Assembly (NCBI RefSeq): GCF_000364225.2
Contig: NZ_AQFT02000001.1
Coordinates: 1,488,001-1,552,000, forward strand
Length of the DNA: 64,000 bases
Source: Eubacterium plexicaudatum ASF492
GTDB taxonomy: Bacteria; Bacillota; Clostridia; Lachnospirales; Lachnospiraceae
Direction: 5' to 3'
Shown here: positions 26,923 to 36,182 of the stretch, in pieces
Position numbering within the stretch: position 1 is the first letter of the stretch
How the letters are laid out: each line of letters starts with the position of its first letter
Notes under the pieces: model-generated
Database searches by the model: none
Seen by the model: the letters and a program-made list of their open reading frames with translations, nothing else
What the model was told of the DNA's origin: nothing
Program-made: the position numbers and the translations under genes

Positions 26923-27013
26923 ATCCGGGCAGTGTGCAGGACGCTGCCCGGATAACAAAAGGACCGGAGGAGTGACAGATTCCTTTGCTTCTGTGACTGC
27001 TCCGATCCTTTTT
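26923..27013 (+). terminator. Double stem-loop inside the mannan operon
   Basis: ATCCGGGCAG/CTGCCCGGAT (26923-26932 with 26944-26953) is followed by a 22-base imperfect hairpin (26957-26978 with 26991-27012, 19 of 22 paired) ending in TCCTTTTT. It has the form of a rho-independent terminator, yet the same-strand genes resume 35 bases later. It probably limits read-through into the esterase/manA/chemoreceptor/GH26 part. Confidence 0.7.
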
Positions 27014-27047
27014 AAAAAGAGTAAAAAATGAATACGGGAGTGAGAAA

Positions 27048-28094
27048 ATGAACATAAAACCTGACCATGAAAAACTGTTGTATACGGGGCGGATTGACTG
27101 GAGCTGTCCAAAAGAACCGGTTTTCGTATTTCCATGTACGAGCGTACATATGCGGTTTACAGGAAATACATTAAAGCTCCATGTAAAGAACCGACAAGCG
27201 TATTGGGATAATTATCTGGGATGTATTCTGGATGGGGAGCAGACTTCGCTGCCGCTTCCGAAAGACGGGACAGCGGTTTTGGATATCCCGGTTGTGCAGA
27301 CGGAGCGTAAGGAGCATGAGGCTGTCGTATTTAAGAGACAGGATTCCTGCCATGAGGTCAGCTTTCTTGGCGCAGAGCTTGCAGACGGGGCAAACCTTTT
27401 GGATGTGCCGGCGCAGCCAAAACGCCGGATGGAAGTATATGGGGATTCGGTATCAGCGGGGGAAGTGTCGGAAGCGGTAGACTATACGGGCTGTGAGGAT
27501 CCGGAGCATAATGGAGAATATTCAAACAGCTGGTATTCGTATGCATGGATGACGGCAAGAAAGCTGAACGCGCAGATTCATGATATTGCGCAGGGCGGGA
27601 TGGCGCTGCTGGATGGGACCGGATGGTTCCATGAACCGGATTATATCGGCATGGAAACGGCCTGGAACAAAATACGGTACAACCCGCAGCTGGGAGAGCC
27701 GCTTCCATGGAAATTTGAAAGCTATGTGCCCCAGCTTGTGATCGTTGCGCTTGGCCAAAATGACAGCCATCCGCAGGATTATATGAAAGAGGATTATTTT
27801 GGTGAAAAAGCGGAAAGGTGGAGACGTCATTACAAAGCGTTTTTAGGTAATTTAAGGGAAAAATATCCGGATGCCCATATTGTGTGCTGCACAACGCTTT
27901 TATGCCACGATCAGGCATGGGACCGTTCCATCGGGCAGGCGGTTCGGGAGATGGGCGATGATAAAATTACACAATATTTATTCCGGCGCTGCGGCAATGG
28001 GACTCCGGGACATCTGCGGATACCGGAAGCAGAAGAAATGGCGCAGGAGCTTACGGAATATATCAACAAACTTAATATAGAAGGGTGGAACTAG
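27048..28094 (+). CDS. CE2-like acetyl-mannan esterase
   Basis: A 348-residue protein with a jelly-roll N-terminal part (about 1-120) and an SGNH hydrolase C-terminal part. The nucleophile serine is in YGDSVSAGE (about residue 132). The Asn block is VALGQNDSHP, and the catalytic His is near the end in TPGHLRIPEAEEM. This two-domain layout is that of carbohydrate esterase family 2. In the Roseburia mannan pathway a CE2 removes O-acetyl groups from mannooligosaccharides together with a CE17. No signal peptide is seen, so it should act on imported sugars. It has a GGGAGTGAG ribosome region and is followed after 4 bases by the second esterase. Confidence 0.82.
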   Translation: MNIKPDHEKLLYTGRIDWSCPKEPVFVFPCTSVHMRFTGNTLKLHVKNRQAYWDNYLGCILDGEQTSLPLPKDGTAVLDIPVVQTERKEHEAVVFKRQDSCHEVSFLGAELADGANLLDVPAQPKRRMEVYGDSVSAGEVSEAVDYTGCEDPEHNGEYSNSWYSYAWMTARKLNAQIHDIAQGGMALLDGTGWFHEPDYIGMETAWNKIRYNPQLGEPLPWKFESYVPQLVIVALGQNDSHPQDYMKEDYFGEKAERWRRHYKAFLGNLREKYPDAHIVCCTTLLCHDQAWDRSIGQAVREMGDDKITQYLFRRCGNGTPGHLRIPEAEEMAQELTEYINKLNIEGWN

Positions 28095-28098
28095 GATC

Positions 28099-29193
28099 AT
28101 GCAGAAGGTAAACTTTGCAAGATTAAAAAATTGTATGCGCAGGGCTGAGAAAGGAGAGCGGCTGACCATCGGATTTTTCGGAGGCTCTATTACGCAGGGC
28201 TGCGCTGCTTCGGAACATGAAAAGTGTTATGCTTACCGTGTGTTTGACTGGTGGCGCCGTACATTTCCAAAGGCGCAGATTACTTATGTCAACGGCGGCA
28301 TTGGGGGAACGGATTCCCACTTTGGCGTTTCAAGGGTCTGGCAGGATCTGTTGATGTACGAGCCGGATGTCGTTGTGTTGGATTTCAGCGTGAATGACAT
28401 GACGGATGACAGCGCAAGAAAGGAATCGTTTTTTCAGGAGACGTACGAAGGGCTGATGCGCAGAATCCTGACAAGCAGGTCAAAGCCTGCGGTATTGATC
28501 TTGAATAATGTGTATTATTCGAAGGGGACGAATTTGCAGCAGCAGCACAATGAAGTCGGCGCATGGTATGGCATACCGCATATCAGCATGAAGGATACGC
28601 TGTATAAACAGATGAAAGCCGGTCATTATACGCAGGAGGAGCTTACCCCGGACGGCCTGCATCCAAGTGATAAAGGGCATGAGCTGGTAGCTGCCGAGAT
28701 CTGTTATCTGCTGGAAGAGGTTAAACATCATATGGAGGAAAAGGAGCAGGAGTGCGGGCTGCCGCAGCCAATGACGGCAAATGCTTATGAGAATGCCAAA
28801 AGACTTACGATCCGGGAAGCATCGCCGGTACTTGCCGGATTTCAGATCGATGCGGATGAGAAAACAGGTCATCTGGATATTTTTAAGAACGGCTGGATCG
28901 GAAGGAAAGCCGGAGATCGGATTTTGTTTGAAGAAGAGGCGTCGTGCATTGCTATTCAGTACCGAAAATCGGTCGCCGGGCCTGCACATAGGGTAAAAGT
29001 CATATTGGACGGCGACACATCCCATCCATGGATCCTGGACGGAAAGTTTGATGAGGATTGGGGAGACAGCGCACAGATTGCCGTAATTCTCCATCACGGG
29101 GAAAGAAATAAGCACAGTGTTGAGATCGAGGTGATGGACGGCCAGCCGGATGGGGCGGTACCGTTTTATTTAATGTCCTTAATACTTGGATAA
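28099..29193 (+). CDS. CE17-like SGNH mannooligosaccharide acetylesterase with C-terminal CBM
   Basis: A 364-residue protein. The SGNH domain (about 1-210) has its catalytic serine in FFGGSITQG (about residue 28), the Gly block NGGIGGTDSHFGVSR, the Asn block DFSVNDM and the Asp-His pair in DGLHPSDKGHE (about residue 190). A beta-rich C-terminal module (about 240-364) looks like a carbohydrate-binding domain of the CBM35 type found in CE17. No signal peptide is visible. Paired with the CE2-like enzyme 4 bases upstream, it would complete deacetylation at different hydroxyls of mannose. The family assignment rests on motifs and locus context. Confidence 0.82.
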   Translation: MQKVNFARLKNCMRRAEKGERLTIGFFGGSITQGCAASEHEKCYAYRVFDWWRRTFPKAQITYVNGGIGGTDSHFGVSRVWQDLLMYEPDVVVLDFSVNDMTDDSARKESFFQETYEGLMRRILTSRSKPAVLILNNVYYSKGTNLQQQHNEVGAWYGIPHISMKDTLYKQMKAGHYTQEELTPDGLHPSDKGHELVAAEICYLLEEVKHHMEEKEQECGLPQPMTANAYENAKRLTIREASPVLAGFQIDADEKTGHLDIFKNGWIGRKAGDRILFEEEASCIAIQYRKSVAGPAHRVKVILDGDTSHPWILDGKFDEDWGDSAQIAVILHHGERNKHSVEIEVMDGQPDGAVPFYLMSLILG

Positions 29194-29226
29194 AGCCGAT
29201 GTAATTCAAACGAATGGAGCACAAAT

Positions 29227-30183
29227 ATGAATATTTTAAAATTAAAACCAAGCTGCAAAGATTATCTTTGGGGAGGCAGCAAGCTGATCACGGAATATGG
29301 AAAAGCGTATGCAGGAGATGTGCTTGCAGAGACATGGGAGCTGTCCTGTCATCCGGATGGCCCGTCGATCATATCCGAAGGAGAATATGCGGGCAGAACG
29401 CTGGCGGAATATATTGAAGAAAAAGGAAAAACCGTTCTCGGAAGCAACTGCGGTCAGCTTGCGGATTTTCCGATTCTGATCAAATTTATTGATGCCAGAG
29501 ACAATTTATCAATTCAGGTACATCCTGATGACGAGTATGCGCTAAAAAATGAAGGACAGTATGGAAAGACAGAAATGTGGTATGTGATGGATGCCGGGGA
29601 AGCTGCCTTTTTATACTATGGATTTCAAAAAGAAATCAGTCGTGAAGAATTTGTGCGTCGGATTCAGGACCATACACTGACCGAGGTATTACATGCCGTG
29701 CCGGTGCAAAAAGGGGATGTCCTGTTTATTGAAGCCGGAACGATTCATGCGATTGGAAAGGACATTCTGATTGCGGAGATTCAGCAGAATTCTAACGTAA
29801 CTTACCGTGTTTATGATTATGCAAGGACGGGAAAGGACGGAAAGCAAAGAGAACTGCATATAGAAAAGGCACTTGCGGTTACAAAACGGGCGCCGGCGGT
29901 AAGAGACGCCAGCCATTATCCGCATGTGGCTGACTGTGACTATTTTACGGTAGATAAGTTGTATCTGGATGGAAAAACGATGCGGGAAATGACAGGAAGC
30001 GTTTCGGAGGAATCATTTGTCAGCATATTAATATTGGACGGAGAAGGCGTGATGGAACAGGAAGGAGAAGCGGTAAACTATAAAAAAGGAGACAGTTTTT
30101 TTCTTCCGGCAGGATGCGGGTCCTATACGGTAAGAGGAACGTGTGACGCTTTGCTTACCACAATCAGGGGAAAAGAAGTATGA
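29227..30183 (+). CDS. manA: Mannose-6-phosphate isomerase, class I
   Basis: A 318-residue zinc enzyme interconverting mannose-6-phosphate and fructose-6-phosphate, the step that brings mannan sugar into glycolysis. Metal-binding and active-site motifs are visible: [22 protein letters not shown] (His and Glu/Asp ligands, about residues 88-108), [11 protein letters not shown] and [14 protein letters not shown] (about 170-183). The length is that of the short Firmicute ManA. The stop overlaps the start of the chemoreceptor gene (ATGA at 30180-30183), so the two are translationally coupled. Confidence 0.94.
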   Translation: MNILKLKPSCKDYLWGGSKLITEYGKAYAGDVLAETWELSCHPDGPSIISEGEYAGRTLAEYIEEKGKTVLGSNCGQLADFPILIKFIDARDNLSIQVHPDDEYALKNEGQYGKTEMWYVMDAGEAAFLYYGFQKEISREEFVRRIQDHTLTEVLHAVPVQKGDVLFIEAGTIHAIGKDILIAEIQQNSNVTYRVYDYARTGKDGKQRELHIEKALAVTKRAPAVRDASHYPHVADCDYFTVDKLYLDGKTMREMTGSVSEESFVSILILDGEGVMEQEGEAVNYKKGDSFFLPAGCGSYTVRGTCDALLTTIRGKEV

Positions 30184-32690
30184 AAAAGAAAAGAAGTCAT
30201 TTTCTGCAGAGCATCCGTGGAAAAATTTTTCTGATGGGAGGAACGGCCATAACGGCGCTGCTGATACTTGGCGCTACGGGGGCCGCATCCTTGAACCGGA
30301 ATAACAGCAATAACGATGTGCTTACGCAGATGAACCACATTCATTTATGCCAGTACGAAAATAAAAGTCTGGAAACCTCTTATCTGTATTTTTTAGAGGA
30401 TTCTTATCTGGCAGCGATCGTGGATAATTTTGACCGGATGAAAGCTTACATCCATCAGGCTGACGAGGCCTCCAAAGGCAGGTTCCGGGAGGAAATCCAA
30501 ACGATGGCGCAGGAAACGGACAAGTGCAGGGAAAACTATAATTCCCTGCGGGAGCTTGGCAATGCGCGCGGCTATACGGCAGAAGCAGGCGGCTATCAGC
30601 AATTTGCAAAAGATGATGAGCAGCTGACGCAAAGCTTTCAGGCTGTGGCAGACGATCATTCCTGGGTGGATGGGAAATGGATGGAGATTGGCAGCAACGT
30701 GGTGCGGGTGCAGGAGAACGGTAAGACGTTTTATAAATATACTTACGAAGGCGAGCTGCCGTCACTGGGAAAAAGGGATCAGTTTCTTGTGCGGATCGGT
30801 GCGACTGCCGCGGATTACCATGGGGAGCTTGCGGTGAACCGCATTGTGCTCCACAAAGGAAAACAGCAAAAACAGATCGATATCAGCAGGATCACTGAAG
30901 ATGACCTGGCAGGGTCTTACGGTGCGGCGGCAGGGGAATTTGTCCGTCAGGATTTCAGGAAAGAGGCATCTATTGTAACAACCGGAACCTTTCAAAGCGC
31001 GAATAACAGCTGGGAGGAAATTTCGATCAAGTTTCCGTTAAAAGGCTATGAAATCCAAGATTATGACAAGGTAACTTTTGATGTCTATCTGGAAAGCGGG
31101 ACATTTGCAGATCTGACCGTAGCTTATGCGATTTCAGAGAAATATGATTTTAATAAGACGCTGAAAAATATCAACGAATCGTTTGCGGAGTATAGCAGGA
31201 ATGTGATGGAAGGAAAAGAGGTGTCCGCACAGGCGGATGAGATTCAAAAGGTATTTGAAACGATCCGTCGGAATCTGGATAGGTACGTGAGCGATCAGCA
31301 GCAGAAGCAGGAGCTTGTAAGCCTGATCGGCAGCAAGGAGCAGGCGTTTGCCGAAATGGCGCAGCAGGATCAGACCGTGCTGAAATTAAAACAGGATAAT
31401 ATCCGGCTGGCCGAAGCGCTGACAAAGCAGATCGAGGATGTGCGGCAGAGTGTAGAGGCCGAGGCCGCAGCCGCGCAGCAGGGTATGATCATGGTGATCG
31501 TCGTTGTGCTGGCCGTCAGCTTTGCGCTTCTTGCGCTGATCACCATGGCAGTTGCAAGAAGCATCAGCCATAATATACATATTTTTCAAAATACATTATC
31601 CGGAATATCACATGGAAATCTTGCAGCCAGGGCTGATATTCGAAGCAAGGATGAATTTGCCGTGTTTGGACAGCTGGTCAATTCTTTTCTGGACAGGATG
31701 GCGGACGTGTTGAAAAAAGTACAAAAGGTTTCCGAGGATGTCCGGATGTCCGGGGAAACGTTGGATGATATGGCGATACGTAGCGGGAATGCTGCTTTGG
31801 GGATCAGCAATGCAGTCAGTGAGATTTCTACGGGTGCGGTTACGCAGGCGGACGAGACAGAAACCGCTGCCGGAAAGATCGAGGAAATGGGCCGTTCGTT
31901 TCAGACGATTACCGATCATGTGGAACGGCTTGGAAACGCAGCGGATCAGATGCATCAGGCAAGTATGGAATCCGCCCGTTTTATGCTGGAGCTTCGGGAA
32001 GCAAACGAACAAACGGTGAATGCTTTTTCGCAGGTATCGGGTCATACACATACAACGAATGACGCGGCGCAAAAGATCAAAGAAGCGGCAGAGCTGATCA
32101 CATCCATTGCCAGCCAGACCAATTTACTGTCCTTAAATGCCAGTATTGAGGCTGCAAGGGCAGGGGATGCCGGGAAAGGGTTTGCTGTCGTCGCAATGGA
32201 GATCCAAAAGCTGGCGGAGCAGTCCTCCGGATCGGCGGATATTATCAGCAGGATCATCAGCGATCTTACGGCGCAGGCAGACATTACGGTAAAGATTGTG
32301 GATGAAGTGTCCGGTGTGATGCAGCTGCAGCAGCAAAAGCTCCGGCTGACACAGGAACGCTTTGCTGTTTTGGAAGAGGGGATCGGACAATCGGCACTGG
32401 AAACGAAAAAAATCCGGGAGCAGACAGGTAGCTGCGCTGCGGCCAGAAAAGAAGTGGAGGAAGTGATCACAAGCCTTGCTTCTATTTCAGAAGAAAACGC
32501 GGCGGCAGCGGAGGAAACAACAGCTTCCATGACAGAGCTGGCAGCGATGATGGAGCGTATGTCGCTTTCTTCGGGCAATTTAAAAGAGATTGCAAAACAG
32601 CTGGAGTATGATCTGAAATTTTTTCAATTTGAGGAAGCCTTGCATGGCATATCTAAAAAGAAAACAGGAAAAGGAGCGTATAGGAAAAGA
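30180..32690 (+). CDS. Methyl-accepting chemotaxis protein with carbohydrate-binding-like sensor; reads in frame into GH26
   Basis: Residues 1-837 of an unbroken 1691-codon frame. TM1 lies at about 15-37 ([21 protein letters not shown]). The extracellular part runs to about 435: helical segments with a beta-rich insert at about 160-330, where [20 protein letters not shown] and [15 protein letters not shown] resemble parts of the mannanase's N-terminal binding module. TM2 is at about 436-458, then HAMP, then a signalling domain with the conserved hairpin tip [17 protein letters not shown] and [18 protein letters not shown] (about 643-683). It would signal to CheA/CheW at the membrane. It starts by ATGA overlap with manA. 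One extra A in the run 32669-32672 would end it at TAG 32681-32683 (834 residues), just before a ribosome site and ATG 32691. I consider a separate gene likelier than a true fusion, but cannot decide. Confidence 0.85.
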
Positions 32691-35566
32691 ATGACGGTAG
32701 TAACGAGAAAAAGAGCGGCAGCACTGGCGGCAATACTGGGTGTAACAGGAGCGATTGCATCCGCGCCGGTGTCGATATCGGTTTTTGCAAACGGGCAGGA
32801 GCAGGAAATGATAACAGGATTTGATTTTGATAGCGGCATAGACGGCTGGTATTACGGAAGCGGATGGGAGTATGATTATACGGCCAAGGATTCCTCATCC
32901 GTCGAAGCAGACAACGGTCAGTTGAAATTTAATGTAGATTATACAAATGATAAGGATAAAGGATGGTCACAGGCAGCCGCTGTGTGGGAACCGCAGGATG
33001 GAAAGGGCGTAAATTTGTCCGGAGCAACTGGCATTACAATGAAGCTGATCTATGACGGCTCTAAAATGACCTCCGGTTCGTTTGCGGTCAAGGTATTTTG
33101 CGATGAAGGGTTGGATGCCAGCGCGGATGTGGATATTTCTGCCGCGGAGCAGCTTGCGGATGGAAGAAAACAGGTGCCGGTAAGCATTTCGTTTGATGCG
33201 TTGGGAAGCGCTGCCTCAGACGTAAAAAAGTTTGCCCTGCAGCTGATCGGCAAGACGACGGATTATAAGGGAGCCGTATGGTTTGACGATATCCGGATCA
33301 TAAAGGAAGCACAGCCAGATGTGTCGGTAGATTCCACGATTGCTGCAAAACCAGCGCAGGAGCAGCAGGTAGAAGTCTCGGATGGTATGCTGGTCACACG
33401 GCAAAAGGACGGAAGCGTCCGGAAAACAAAGCTTGCGTCTGACGTGACACTGGCAGATCCGTCCGCAGATCTGTCAGTTCGCCGGATCTATGCTTATCTT
33501 AAGGCCGTTGGTTCTTCAGATAGCGTGATTTACGGTCATCAAAACGATATTTCCCATAAAGCGGGAAGCAAGGAATTGTCTAATTCGGATACTAAGGACG
33601 TAACGGGCTCCATTTCCGGTATTTTTGGGATCGATACGCTGTCGCTGACCGGAAATGAATATAGTGTAGAGCGTTACAATGAAGAATTTCAGGCTTCTTT
33701 GGAGGACACGGCCAAAAATCGTGTGAAAGCGGCTGCAGAGCTTACCAATGCAGCAGTCAAGGAAGGCGCGATCGTTACGTTATCTGCGCATATGCCTAAT
33801 TTTGCGAATGTGGAGAAAAATACCGAATATAAAATCGGTGAACCAACTTATGCGAAATATGACTTCAGCGGTTATTCGCCGAATGACACATCGAATGACC
33901 CGATAAACCAGATCTTGCCGGGTGGAGCATACAATAAGGTATATACGGCTTATTTGGATATGATCGCGGATTATGCAAAGCAGGTCCGGAGCGCGGTTTT
34001 GTTCCGGCCGTTCCATGAAAATACCGGAAGCTGGTTCTGGTGGGGCGCGGCGTTCTGCGACCCGGAAACCTATAAAAATGTATACCGCTATACGGTGGAA
34101 TATTTGCGGGATACGAAAAACGTACACAATATGCTCTATGAATATGGGCCAAGCAGCGAGGCAGAGAGCATTAAGGAATACGAGGTGCGTTATCCGGGCG
34201 ACGATTATGTTGATCTTGTTGGCTTTGATATGTATGACAGGAAGCCGGTGGATGATGGAGTTTTTATGCAAAATCTGAAAAAAGAGCTTGCGGTTGTAGA
34301 GCGTTTTGCAAAGCAGCATGGAAAGCTTGTTGCGGTAACGGAAACAGGAGCAGCCAACGATGCCGCGCCTGGGGACAACCAGACGGCGCTGCTGAAAACC
34401 GGAAATGGAAATAAGGACTGGTATGCACAGGTGCTTGACATCGTTTCGCAGTCTGAAGCGTCTTATTTTCTCCTGTGGGCAAATTTCAGCAAGACGGACG
34501 GATTCTATACGCCGTATGCTGATTCTGTAAATGCTGATGGCAGCCTGCATGGACATGAATTGCTGGATTCTTTTCTTTCGTTTTATAATGACGACAGGAG
34601 TATTTTTGCAGCAGATCAAAAAGCTGTGCTGACCTCGAATGCGCTTGGCAAGGTGACGAACAAAACGGACGCATTTGCCGTACAGGGCTATCTGACGACA
34701 CCGCTTCCGTCAGCAAGGATTTTAAAAGCAACGGATATCAGCGCAAAAATAACCGCTTCTGCTGCGAAAGGTTCAAAAAAGCCGAAGCTGTTGATTGTGG
34801 CTAAATCCGATAAGGGCAAGGTGAAATTAACGCCGAAAGCAGACGGAAAAGGTATTTATACGGCACGGCTTACGGAAAAACAGTTAAAGACGCTTGGTCA
34901 AGGCGTAGGTACGCTCGCTTTGTACATCAACGGCGAACGTATGCAGCGGTATTCCGTGATCTATAATATAAAAGCGCCAAAGGCGGATCCGTATCTGATC
35001 GACGGCTTTGAAAATTATTACGGTATCGACGACCAGCTGACAGGGGCATGGACAGTCAATGCGGATACCGGATGTAAGGTGGAGCTTTCGCATACGACAA
35101 AGAAAAAATCAGATGGAAATTACGGATTGCAGTTTACTTATGATGAAACAGAAACCGGATGGGGCGGAGCGACGATCTCAAAAGAGGTGGACTGGTTTGA
35201 CTGCAATGCCCTGCAGTTTTATATGGTGCCGGACGGTAAAATCAAAAGACGGTGATCCAGATCAATGCAAACGGTGTAACCTATGAGGTGTATCTCCAAG
35301 AATATGAGGCATTCCGGACAAATGGTTCCAATCCGGTCATGGTAACAATCCCATTTTCCGAATTTTGCCAGAGGGACACAGAAGGAAAGCCAAAGGGCGG
35401 CCTTGCGGCGGACAGCGGCAGCATACAGTCGTTTGGCCTGTGGGTTAACGCAGTTGCAGGCTCCGACGCGATCACTGACGCAAGGGTGTCCGGGACGCTG
35501 TATTATGACAGTATTACGGCTGTAACAAGCTCTGTGGAAGAAGTGACATTGAAACCGGTAAAATAG
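32691..35566 (+). CDS. GH26 endo-beta-1,4-mannanase with N- and C-terminal CBMs (one-base frame break)
   Basis: About 958 residues if started at ATG 32691. A signal peptide is seen ([20 protein letters not shown], then ASAPVS and a likely cut near VFANG). A CBM27-like module (about 40-205) begins [19 protein letters not shown] and ends [13 protein letters not shown]. The GH26 barrel (about 260-630) has the acid/base Glu443 in [15 protein letters not shown] and the nucleophile Glu551 in VAVTETGA. An immunoglobulin-like linker ([19 protein letters not shown]) and a CBM23-like module complete it. The frame breaks at A-run 35238-35241; an extra A gives [15 protein letters not shown] and the end at 35566. 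This CBM27-GH26-CBM23 layout matches the mannanase described from Roseburia. It is secreted and opens the mannan chain for the importer. It is in frame with the chemoreceptor upstream. Confidence 0.9.
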
Positions 35567-35572
35567 AGCGTG

Positions 35573-35587
35573 TACTTTAGAGCGTGT
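35573..35587. repeat. 15-base repeat, left copy (inverted relative to 38242-38256)
   Basis: TACTTTAGAGCGTGT lies just after the mannanase stop and recurs in inverted orientation at 38242-38256. Together the copies bracket the BlaI/M56/XRE segment. Confidence 0.6.
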
Positions 35588-35651
35588 CTTAAAATTGCTT
35601 TCTGTCAACTGTGCGTCACAGTTGACAGGAATGAATTTTAAGACACGCTCT
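35579..35651. terminator. Long two-tier stem-loop after the mannanase gene
   Basis: The outer stem AGAGCGTGTCTTAAAATT (35579-35596) pairs perfectly with 35634-35651. The inner stem CTGTCAACTGT (35602-35612) pairs with 35618-35628 around loop GCGTC. A strong cruciform-capable structure, placed to terminate the mannan operon. Its outer arm contains the repeat shared with 38242, so it may be a small mobile palindrome. Confidence 0.65.
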
Positions 35652-35756
35652 CGTCATTTATAAACCATTTTGAAAAAACTGCCCGAAACGCTGGATGATT
35701 AATGATGATTGACCGATATAGTATCTGACAAGTTATTTTTGAAAGGATTAAGCGGT

Positions 35757-36182
35757 ATGGCAAAGGAAGAGATTACACCGAGCGAATGGCAGATTATGGA
35801 AGTACTGTGGGCTTGCAAGGAACCATTGACGTCCTCTGAGGTATACAAAAGGATGCAGGGAAGCGTGGATATGTCAAAGAGGATGGTACGGGTGCTGATG
35901 AATCGCCTGAACCAAAAGGACATCCTTGGTTATTCGGTGGATGCGCATGATGCGAGAGTTTACCACTATTATGTACAAAAGCCAAGAGAAGAATGTGTGA
36001 AGGAGAAAAGCAGGAAGTTTGTGGACCGTTATTTCTCCGGCAATGGGACGAATGCAATGGCGGCGCTGCTGCAGAGCTTTGTTCTGACAGATGAACAGAT
36101 CGGAGAGCTGGAGAACATTTTGAAACGGAGCAGAGACCGGAGAGTGGAGTCTGCGGATAAAGATGGTGAAACACATGCCTGA
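35757..36182 (+). CDS. BlaI/MecI-family repressor
   Basis: About 141 residues from ATG 35757, which has GAAAGGA upstream; the frame is open to 35709 without a ribosome site. Winged-helix motifs of the BlaI/CopY family are seen: ITPSEWQIMEVLWACKEPLTSSEVYKRM and KRMVRVLMNRLNQKDILGY, followed by a helical dimerisation tail (LTDEQIGELENIL). It overlaps the M56 peptidase gene by 8 bases, the standard arrangement in which the membrane peptidase inactivates the repressor after an external signal. The controlled genes are not obvious here; no beta-lactamase is present. Confidence 0.9.
   Translation: MAKEEITPSEWQIMEVLWACKEPLTSSEVYKRMQGSVDMSKRMVRVLMNRLNQKDILGYSVDAHDARVYHYYVQKPREECVKEKSRKFVDRYFSGNGTNAMAALLQSFVLTDEQIGELENILKRSRDRRVESADKDGETHA

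Noticed and set aside
35236..35566. A separate small gene after the GH26 frame, or a programmed -1 frameshift
   Set aside because: The downstream frame continues the same binding module residue for residue once one A is added. No slippery heptamer with a downstream pseudoknot is evident.
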